NCBI GenBank assembly: GCA_035938215.1 | Contig: DASZHC010000171.1 | Span: 1 to 6,090 of the forward strand | Reading direction: 5' to 3' | From: DASZHC01 sp035938215 | GTDB lineage: Bacteria; Verrucomicrobiota; Verrucomicrobiia; Chthoniobacterales; JAFAMB01 | DNA: 6,090 nt | The notes under the pieces: model-generated | Told to the model about the DNA's origin: nothing | The model's database searches: none | What the model saw: the letters and a program-made list of their open reading frames with translations, nothing else | Position numbers and translations under genes: made by a program | Shown here: positions 1 through 5,218 of the stretch, one piece after another | How the letters are laid out: each line of letters opens with the position of its first letter | How positions within the stretch are numbered: the stretch's first letter is position 1

Positions 1-634
1 TGCCTTCCTTGGCTGCCGCGCGAATCGCGTCCGTCAGTTCATATTCGCCTCTTGGTGATTTTTCAAGACGAGCGACGTAGGGAAAAATGGAGTTCTTGAA
101 GGTATAGATGCCGGCATTATACCAAGGAGTATGGACTTCCCCTGGAAGCTGCTTTTCACACAGATCGACCACCTCGAATGCGTCATTCAAATACACGGCT
201 CCACCCTTCGTAATGTCGTCCATCCGGCGTACCGTGACCACGATCTCTGCCTCCATGGAATGGGTGAGGGGGACATAGCAGGAGGGGTCGACTAGAATGT
301 CGCCATAACTAAGTATGAAAGGGTTGCTGTCGCAAAAATTCCTGGCCAGTTCGACCACCCTTCCTGTCCCGTCTTGCGTTACCTGTTCAATGTAGTCGAT
401 CTGCACTCCAAAATCCGAACCTTTCCCGAAATAGTCGATCACGATCTCTTTGCGATAGCCGACAATCAGAAGCACATTCTCAATGCCGGCGTCCCTCAGA
501 CCCTCGATGATGTATTCGACGACCGGTTTGCCACGGACCTGTACCATTGGCTTCGGAATATCGTTCGTTAATTCCCGCATCCGTTTGCCGCGGCCTGCAG
601 CGAGAATTACAGCTTTTGTAATTGTTTTACCCAT
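1..634 (-). CDS. Sugar-1-phosphate nucleotidyltransferase, C-terminus cut by window edge
   Basis: Translating the minus strand from the ATG at 634 gives 211 residues open to the left edge. The fold is the NTP_transferase family that joins a sugar-1-phosphate to an NTP, releasing PPi, to make nucleotide sugars in the cytoplasm. The N-terminal nucleotide-binding loop LAAGRGKRM is at residues 11-19 and PKPM at 28-31. A metal-binding YGD is at 110-112, NAGIYTF at 173-179 and EYELTDAI at 197-204, all in the usual order. About 30 or more residues are missing, and a C-terminal left-handed beta-helix domain could follow out of view. The gene starts 21 nt after the aminotransferase stop, in the same direction, so co-transcription is likely. 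No convincing Shine-Dalgarno precedes the ATG. The family is certain enough; the sugar and nucleotide specificity (GlmU-like, RfbA-like or other) cannot be read from this part. Confidence 0.88.
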   Translation of the reverse strand, partial: MGKTITKAVILAAGRGKRMRELTNDIPKPMVQVRGKPVVEYIIEGLRDAGIENVLLIVGYRKEIVIDYFGKGSDFGVQIDYIEQVTQDGTGRVVELARNFCDSNPFILSYGDILVDPSCYVPLTHSMEAEIVVTVRRMDDITKGGAVYLNDAFEVVDLCEKQLPGEVHTPWYNAGIYTFKNSIFPYVARLEKSPRGEYELTDAIRAAAKEG

Positions 635-655
635 TCCATTTTTGAGCCAGGACTT

Positions 656-1828
656 TTACCTTTGCGCCTCATTTGCAAACTGCTCGATCCGGACCATGGC
701 TTCTTTCAGTTTGTCGAGTCCGGTCGCAAAGCAACAACGTACGAACCCTTCTCCTGAGACACCAAATGCGCTCCCGGGAACGACTGCAACCCTTTTCGAT
801 TTCAAGAGCCTTAAGGAGAAATCCTTACTCTTTAAGCCCGTGGGCGTGATATTCGGAAAGACATAAAATGCGCCTTTTGGCGAATGACACGGGAGACCGA
901 TTTCGTTGAATCGACTGACGACATAGTTGCGCCGCCTTTCGTAATCGCTCCGCATCGCCTCCACTTCGTTCTGGCAATTTTCGAATGCTTCGATCGCGGC
1001 TTCCTGCGACATCGTTGAGGCGCACATGATGGAGTATTGATGGATTTTCATCATCGCTTCAATGATCGGGCTTGGGGCGCAGGCATATCCAACGCGAAAG
1101 CCGGTCATCGCAAAGGACTTGGAACAACCATTGAGAAGGACCGTTCGGTCTCTCATCCCAGGCAGGGAGGCAATGGACGTATGCACTGTTCCATCGTAGA
1201 TCAGCTCACTATAAATCTCGTCTGAAAGGACAATCAGATCATGTTGCGTGCATATCTCGGCGATTGGCCTCAGATCTTCCGCGCGGAGCACTCCACCGGT
1301 CGGATTCGTCGGGAAATTCAGCAGAAGCGCCTTGGTGCGCGGCGTAACCGTCCTTGCGACATCTTCCGCCAGCAAGCGAAAATCATGTGCCGCTAAGGTC
1401 TTCACCGACACTGCCTTCCCGTAACAGAGCGAAACGCTCGGACTATAAGAAACGTAACTCGGTTCGTGAAAGATGACTTCATCCCCGGGGTTGAGAAGCG
1501 CCCGTAAAGCGAGGTCCAGCGCTTCGGATACGCCTACGCTCACGAGAATTTCATCCTGGGGATGGTATGTGACGCCGTAGCGTCGCTCAACGTAGCGTGC
1601 GATTGCATTCCGCAATTTCGGTAACCCCAGATTTGAGGTGTATCCCGTTCTTCCCTTCTCCATTCCAAAGATCGCAGCCTCACGAATGCGCCATGGAGTT
1701 ACATAGTCCGGTTCCCCAATGCCTAGGGAGATGACATCGGTCATTGACTGAACTACTTCGAAAAAATCCCGGATACCAGAGCGCGGAATTTCTTTGACGT
1801 GATCCGCGATATACTTTGAAAAATCCAT
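656..1828 (-). CDS. PLP-dependent aminotransferase, class I/II (alanine/aspartate type)
   Basis: This 390-residue cytoplasmic enzyme is a fold-type I aminotransferase, full length for the family. It moves an amino group between an amino acid and a 2-oxo acid through pyridoxal phosphate. Visible landmarks are GIGEPD at 36-41, Tyr125 in the SYVSY stretch, NFPTNPTG at 171-178 (Asn175 contacts the cofactor), SDEIY at 202-206 (Asp203 pairs with the pyridine nitrogen), SKSFAMTGFRVGY at 236-248 with Lys237 as Schiff-base lysine, and Arg364 in FVRCCF as the carboxylate-binding arginine. The N-terminal PRSGIRDFF (15-23) is typical of AlaT/PatA-like enzymes. It follows an Lrp/AsnC gene by 47 nt; the same pairing is known from Bacillus subtilis alanine aminotransferase and its regulator. 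That favours alanine/pyruvate/glutamate chemistry, but aspartate or aromatic substrates remain possible. The ATG at 1828 has only a weak Shine-Dalgarno. Confidence 0.93.
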   Translation of the reverse strand: MDFSKYIADHVKEIPRSGIRDFFEVVQSMTDVISLGIGEPDYVTPWRIREAAIFGMEKGRTGYTSNLGLPKLRNAIARYVERRYGVTYHPQDEILVSVGVSEALDLALRALLNPGDEVIFHEPSYVSYSPSVSLCYGKAVSVKTLAAHDFRLLAEDVARTVTPRTKALLLNFPTNPTGGVLRAEDLRPIAEICTQHDLIVLSDEIYSELIYDGTVHTSIASLPGMRDRTVLLNGCSKSFAMTGFRVGYACAPSPIIEAMMKIHQYSIMCASTMSQEAAIEAFENCQNEVEAMRSDYERRRNYVVSRFNEIGLPCHSPKGAFYVFPNITPTGLKSKDFSLRLLKSKRVAVVPGSAFGVSGEGFVRCCFATGLDKLKEAMVRIEQFANEAQR

Positions 1829-1875
1829 GAACGTTCTAAGGAGTGGATATCGTCAAAAACCAGCGCTGATTTATT

Positions 1876-2355
1876 TTATGGACTGACCGGTAGTCTTTCT
1901 GCGTTAGCCGGCTGACTGAGCAACAGCCCGTTTTGTTTGTACGTTTTGAGGCGAAAACGCGTTGCCGTCGAAATGACACCCTCAACGGTGCTCAGCTTTT
2001 CAGAGACGAATCTGGCGACCTCCCGCAGGTTGCTAGCCTCCAGCGTGACGGCGAGGTCGTACCCTCCGCTCATCAGCCAGCAGCTCTTGACTTCGCTGAA
2101 ACGAGCTATTCGTTCCGCCAACCGATCAAATCCGCCCCCTCTTTCGGGAGTGATGCTGACTTCGATAAAGGCCGTTACCGCATCCGCATCAATTTTTTCG
2201 GGATCAACAACTGCCTGATAACCCAGAATGACGCCGTCTGATTCGTATTGTTGAATTCGCCGATCGATCTCCTCTACGGAGGTGTTCAGCATTTTTGCCA
2301 AATCTTTGCGTGGTGTATTGGAATTTTGGTGAAGCAACTCGATAAGAGGATCCAT
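1876..2355 (-). CDS. Lrp/AsnC-family transcriptional regulator (AlaR-like)
   Basis: The product is a 159-residue DNA-binding regulator of the feast/famine (Lrp/AsnC) family. These proteins bind an amino acid and act as dimers or larger rings. An N-terminal winged helix-turn-helix spans about residues 4-45, ending in the family hallmark GVILGYQAVVDPEK (41-54). The ligand-binding RAM domain follows at about 60-138, with SGGYD at 96-100 and the closing EGVISTATRF at 125-134. The N-terminus is slightly short compared with E. coli Lrp and lacks the leading Asp-x-x-Asp stretch, but no in-frame start exists upstream, so the ATG at 2355 stands. The closest type is the subfamily that sits beside alanine-type aminotransferases, and here the aminotransferase starts 47 nt downstream. 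It therefore probably controls that gene, and perhaps its own operon, in response to an amino acid such as alanine; this is inferred from context. Confidence 0.9.
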   Translation of the reverse strand: MDPLIELLHQNSNTPRKDLAKMLNTSVEEIDRRIQQYESDGVILGYQAVVDPEKIDADAVTAFIEVSITPERGGGFDRLAERIARFSEVKSCWLMSGGYDLAVTLEASNLREVARFVSEKLSTVEGVISTATRFRLKTYKQNGLLLSQPANAERLPVSP

Positions 2356-2392
2356 TTTACAAAAACTGAGAGAATTCGGTTGGTTTTCAGGA

Positions 2393-3523
2393 TTAATGGC
2401 TCAGGTCCTGACAGGACTCGCAGGCAGCTTGGACTTCCGTCCCGATATCGCCGAAGCTGATACCAATTTCTCGCGCCGTTTTTACAAGTTGGTGCTCCGA
2501 CCCGACGAGTCTCAGACGATTAACTGCGTCGGCTAGTGGCGCATCAAGAATTTCGTAATTCTGATAGCTCACCATCGCGCCGAACTTGCGCTCACGAATG
2601 AGTTGCACAGCCTTGACACCAAAGCGCGTCGCGAGCAGCCGATCCACAGCTGTGGGCGGTCCTCCTCTTTGGAGATGGCCGAGAACGCAACAGCGCGATT
2701 CTTTCCCGGTACGTTCCGTAACCTCGCCCGCCACGATCTCGCCGATTCCGCCCAGTCGATGCTCGCCAATTGTATTCTGGTGGAAATGCTGTTCTCCATC
2801 CTTCGGCTTGGCGCCCTCGGCGACTATGATCATTGTACTCCGATACCCCTCAACGTCCCTTTGCCGGACGGCCTCAGCTACGTAATTCCATTCGAAGGGA
2901 ATTTCGGGAATCAAAATGATGTCTGCACCGCCCGCGATACCGCCAAGTAAAGCGATCCAGCCGGCGTGACGTCCCATGACTTCAAGCACCATGACGCGCT
3001 TATGGCTCAAGGCTGTGGAATGCAAGCGATCGAGCGCTTCAGTAACGCAGCTTACAGCCGAATAGAATCCAAAAGTCATCGCCGTTGCTTCAAGATCATT
3101 ATCAATTGTCTTGGGAACACCGATGATGGGGATTCCGGCTTCATGCAGCTGGAGAGCAGTGCTTAGCGATCCGTCTCCCCCTACAACAATCAACCCGTTG
3201 ATTTCAAGTTCGCTCAGTGTCTGTCGCGCCCGCTCAATTATTTCGCGCGGAACGCGAGCTTTTTCGCCTGCGCCGGTCTTCGCGATAAAATGCCCTCTGT
3301 TTGTGGTACCGAGTATTGTGCCTCCCTGCTGCATGATCCCTGCGGTCTTCATGCGGTCGAGCACAATATATCGGCTTGGTGGCAGCAATCCTTCAAAGCC
3401 ATCTTGAAACCCGATGACTTGCCAACGCAGGTTTTCGGCGGCTTTGGTCACGCCTCGGAGCACCGCGTTCAGCCCGGGGCAATCCCCGCCACTGGTGAGT
3501 ACTCCGATTCGCTGAGTTTGCAT
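2393..3523 (-). CDS. pfkA: 6-phosphofructokinase, PfkA superfamily with mixed ATP/PPi signature
   Basis: This 376-residue cytoplasmic enzyme phosphorylates fructose 6-phosphate to fructose 1,6-bisphosphate, the committing step of glycolysis. Phosphate-donor and substrate motifs are complete: SGGDCPGLNA at 11-20, GGTILGTTNRG at 67-77, GGDGS at 115-119, PKTIDND at 137-143 with the catalytic base Asp141, MGRHAGW at 183-189, and HLQRGG at 283-288. Gly118 matches E. coli Gly104, which is the ATP-type residue. Lys138 matches E. coli Gly124, and lysine there is typical of PPi-type enzymes. The combination, together with LGTTNRG, is that of the mixed 'group III' enzymes, many of which use ATP; the donor is not settled by sequence. 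The gene is about 55 residues longer than E. coli PfkA. An AAGGT Shine-Dalgarno lies about 6 nt before the ATG and overlaps the end of the upstream carboxypeptidase gene, which stops 3 nt away, implying coupled translation. Confidence 0.94.
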   Translation of the reverse strand: MQTQRIGVLTSGGDCPGLNAVLRGVTKAAENLRWQVIGFQDGFEGLLPPSRYIVLDRMKTAGIMQQGGTILGTTNRGHFIAKTGAGEKARVPREIIERARQTLSELEINGLIVVGGDGSLSTALQLHEAGIPIIGVPKTIDNDLEATAMTFGFYSAVSCVTEALDRLHSTALSHKRVMVLEVMGRHAGWIALLGGIAGGADIILIPEIPFEWNYVAEAVRQRDVEGYRSTMIIVAEGAKPKDGEQHFHQNTIGEHRLGGIGEIVAGEVTERTGKESRCCVLGHLQRGGPPTAVDRLLATRFGVKAVQLIRERKFGAMVSYQNYEILDAPLADAVNRLRLVGSEHQLVKTAREIGISFGDIGTEVQAACESCQDLSH

Positions 3524-3526
3524 AAA

Positions 3527-4504
3527 CTACCTTTGCGCTGCCTGATTCCCCATAGGGCGCCCCGCCGCAGCCCACTTATCGTAGAGCAACCAGCCGCGAC
3601 TCAGCAGGTCATTTGCTGCCGCCGCGCGATCGGCAGCCCCGAGCACCACAATATTCAACCGCCTTGGAGTGACCAGAGTTGTGCCGCCTTGTTGCGTTAT
3701 TTCAGGATCATGCTGAGACGAAATGATGATGCACTCGCCGGCCCTGGCGGTTGAGCCCGTCTTGACCCCGTCGACGCCCTGCGTCCCCAAAAGTTGGTTG
3801 GTGTTGCGCAACAGATACTGTTGCACCTGGCCGCTCCGGTTGAAAGCGATCTTCCGCTCCCTTTGCGAGACATAAAACCGGAACGCAGCGTCCTTCATCG
3901 CGTAGGCGGTCAGCTTAACCAAATCAAACGCAGTTGAGTAGGGTCTCGTGCCTCTCGCGGGCTCCAAGCCGTGCGGATTAAGGAACAATGTGCGTTCCAT
4001 CCCCAATTGCCGGGCCAATGCGTTCATTTGAGACACAAATGCTTCAACGGCGCCCAAAGAATGCATTTGTTCGCCCCCCTGTGCGCGCAATGCAGCACCG
4101 ACGTAGTAGGCGAGTGTCGTCGCCGCGATGTTGTCGGACTGCATAAGCGCCGCATATAACAAGTCGCGGTAGCTGATCAGGTCATTTGGTTGCAGACCCA
4201 GCGGGTTTTCTGCCCCGGCTTCAGCAAGCGCTTGCGGAGGGATCACGACTTCTTGACTTAGATCCGTTCCTCCTCTTGAAGCCCAATCCAGGACCACTTT
4301 GCCGGTAGCGATCTTTGTCAAGCTGGCGATCTGCCGTTTCTCGTCGGCTTTATAGGCTTCGAGTACGTAGCCGGTCGTATGATCTGCAACAACGTACGAG
4401 GCGGCAACCTGAGCCGCTGCTGCAGATATAAATCTGAGCACGACCACTGCGATGAGCGAGATCCTAGTGACGCCGCGCCACAGACCATCGAGATGTAAGG
4501 GCAT
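3527..4504 (-). CDS. Exported D-alanyl-D-alanine carboxypeptidase, peptidase S11
   Basis: Counted from the ATG at 4504, the protein has 325 residues. S11 enzymes are penicillin-binding proteins that remove the terminal D-Ala from peptidoglycan pentapeptides in the periplasm. All three active-site motifs are present: SLTK at 61-64 (Ser61 nucleophile, Lys64), SDN at 123-125 and KTG at 248-250. A signal peptide is clear: arginines at 10 and 14, then a hydrophobic run at about 15-31 ending in AAAAQ. The frame stays open to another ATG at 4585, adding 27 polar residues, but that would put an unusually long charged stretch before the signal sequence, so I prefer 4504. Neither start has a good Shine-Dalgarno. 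The protein ends shortly after the catalytic domain, so it lacks the C-terminal beta domain and amphipathic anchor of E. coli DacA. It is probably soluble in the periplasm, or held by an uncleaved signal. It is followed after 3 nt by phosphofructokinase. Confidence 0.92.
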   Translation of the reverse strand: MPLHLDGLWRGVTRISLIAVVVLRFISAAAAQVAASYVVADHTTGYVLEAYKADEKRQIASLTKIATGKVVLDWASRGGTDLSQEVVIPPQALAEAGAENPLGLQPNDLISYRDLLYAALMQSDNIAATTLAYYVGAALRAQGGEQMHSLGAVEAFVSQMNALARQLGMERTLFLNPHGLEPARGTRPYSTAFDLVKLTAYAMKDAAFRFYVSQRERKIAFNRSGQVQQYLLRNTNQLLGTQGVDGVKTGSTARAGECIIISSQHDPEITQQGGTTLVTPRRLNIVVLGAADRAAAANDLLSRGWLLYDKWAAAGRPMGNQAAQR

Positions 4505-4547
4505 TAAGTAGCGTTGGGAGCAGCGCCGGTTAGGCGAGGCGGCCTCG

Positions 4548-4570
4548 CGGTTTTGCTTTTCAAGGATTCT
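4548..4570. repeat. 23-nt imperfect direct repeat, copy 1
   Basis: The core TTTTGCTTTTCAAGGATTCT (4551-4570) recurs at 5121-5140; over 23 nt the two copies differ at two positions. This copy lies 44 nt upstream of the preferred carboxypeptidase start at 4504, or inside the coding region if the ATG at 4585 is used. Confidence 0.5.
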
Positions 4571-4591
4571 AGCAACGTTCCACATGAAATC

Positions 4592-4624
4592 TAACGGCGC
4601 TCACTCTATTGCGGTTCGCCGTTA
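4592..4624. repeat. Inverted repeat between the DUF309 and carboxypeptidase genes
   Basis: TAACGGCG at 4592-4599 and CGCCGTTA at 4617-4624 form a perfect 8-bp stem with a 17-nt loop. It begins 15 nt past the DUF309 stop on the minus strand and lies upstream of the carboxypeptidase start. No T-run follows on the minus strand (GATTTC only), so it is not a standard intrinsic terminator. It could slow transcription, protect RNA ends or bind a protein. Confidence 0.5.
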
Positions 4625-4639
4625 AGGCAATCTCGAAAG

Positions 4640-5110
4640 TCACCCAGTTGTCGTTCTGGCGCGGTTGCGAAGCGAAAGCACCGGAGCGGCAGCCGGGCTC
4701 CACGGATTGGATTGGAATTGGGCGTCTTCGAGTTGAAGAATATTTTCGGAACAAAGCTCAAGAACAGAACGCACGTCGAGATCCAGATATAGAGGGGAAA
4801 ACGGCTCCAGATTCGCGTAGGCGAGCTTGAACAATCGCCACGCCGGGTGCAGTCGCTTCCGGTCGGTAGGATGCTCCGGACGCCGGTATTGTTTTTGCAG
4901 ATGAACAAAGGCCCCGGCTAGTTGAATAAGCCCTTTGAAAAATTGGTGCGGCGGACCTTTCGTCCCCAGCCACAGATGTTCGAGGACATCATGTGCCTCG
5001 TAGTACCGCTGTTCGTTGAAGCAAACGAAATACCCTTCATAACACGGATCGTGATTCGATCCCGTATTCAAGGATTTAACATAAGATTCGATTCGTTCGC
5101 CTTTTTTCAT
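4640..5110 (-). CDS. DUF309 family protein, function unknown
   Basis: The product is a small cytoplasmic, mostly helical protein of 156 residues from the ATG at 5110. An in-frame TTG at 5116 would add two residues and has a better placed AAAGG before it. The DUF309 signature is well preserved: YFVCFN at about 27-32, YYEAHDVLEHLWL at 36-48 with the invariant Glu-Ala-His-Asp, and FFKGLIQLAGAFVHL at 57-71. No enzyme activity is established for the family to my knowledge. The conserved Glu, His and Asp are suggestive of a polar or metal site, but that is a guess. The last 30 or so residues are outside the domain and look unstructured (Ser, Pro, Ala, Arg rich). There is no signal peptide or membrane segment. 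It is the first gene of the minus-strand cluster and is divergent from the CNNM gene. The family call is firm; the role is unknown. Confidence 0.87.
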   Translation of the reverse strand: MKKGERIESYVKSLNTGSNHDPCYEGYFVCFNEQRYYEAHDVLEHLWLGTKGPPHQFFKGLIQLAGAFVHLQKQYRRPEHPTDRKRLHPAWRLFKLAYANLEPFSPLYLDLDVRSVLELCSENILQLEDAQFQSNPWSPAAAPVLSLRNRARTTTG

Positions 5111-5117
5111 TCCCAAC

Positions 5118-5140
5118 CCGTTTTGCCTTTCAAGGATTCT
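5118..5140. repeat. 23-nt imperfect direct repeat, copy 2
   Basis: This is the second copy, with core TTTTGCCTTTCAAGGATTCT at 5121-5140. It lies 7 nt upstream of the DUF309 ATG on the minus strand, inside the divergent spacer. Read on the minus strand it supplies the AAAGG that could serve as the DUF309 ribosome binding site; copy 1 has AAAAG there. Confidence 0.5.
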
Positions 5141-5151
5141 GGTGAATTTGC

Positions 5152-5179
5152 TTGTCAGCTCGCCCTACGCAAAGAGAAT
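5152..5179 (+). promoter_or_regulatory. Candidate sigma70-type promoter for the CNNM gene
   Basis: TTGTCA at 5152-5157 matches five of six -35 consensus bases, and GAGAAT at 5174-5179 matches four of six -10 bases, separated by 16 nt. The transcript would start near 5186, about 33 nt before the CNNM start codon, which is a sensible leader length. This is a reading by eye, and the -10 element is weak. I found no comparably good promoter for the minus-strand cluster in the same spacer. Confidence 0.35.
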
Positions 5180-5195
5180 TCCGTCCAGTTGGGAA

Positions 5196-5211
5196 ATCCG
5201 CTCTGGCGGAT
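5196..5211 (+). promoter_or_regulatory. Small hairpin covering the CNNM ribosome binding site
   Basis: ATCCGC at 5196-5201 and GCGGAT at 5206-5211 are perfect inverted arms of 6 bp around the loop TCTG. The Shine-Dalgarno GGCGGA (5205-5210) lies almost entirely in the right arm, 8 nt from the ATG at 5219. If the RNA folds this way, ribosome access would be reduced. The base pairing is seen directly; any regulatory role is inferred. Confidence 0.45.
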
Positions 5212-5218
5212 AACGGCA

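Noticed and set aside
607..639. Ten-residue minus-strand reading frame from the ATG at 639, overlapping the nucleotidyltransferase start out of frame
   Set aside because: It has no ribosome binding site and no recognisable leader-peptide character. Overlapping ATGs like this occur easily by chance.
483..866. 127-codon plus-strand open frame spanning the nucleotidyltransferase/aminotransferase junction
   Set aside because: It lies antisense to two genes with clear motifs and has no recognisable domain.
1829..1836. Palindrome GAACGTTC directly before the aminotransferase start, considered as an Lrp operator
   Set aside because: Eight bases are too short to claim, it does not resemble the degenerate Lrp consensus, and no second copy was seen near the regulator gene.
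1838..1843. AAGGAG on the plus strand resembling a strong Shine-Dalgarno
   Set aside because: No start codon or coding frame follows at a suitable distance, and both flanking genes are on the minus strand.
2586..2950. Two overlapping plus-strand open frames antisense to phosphofructokinase
   Set aside because: The minus-strand phosphofructokinase has all its catalytic motifs across this stretch. The antisense products look like nothing known.
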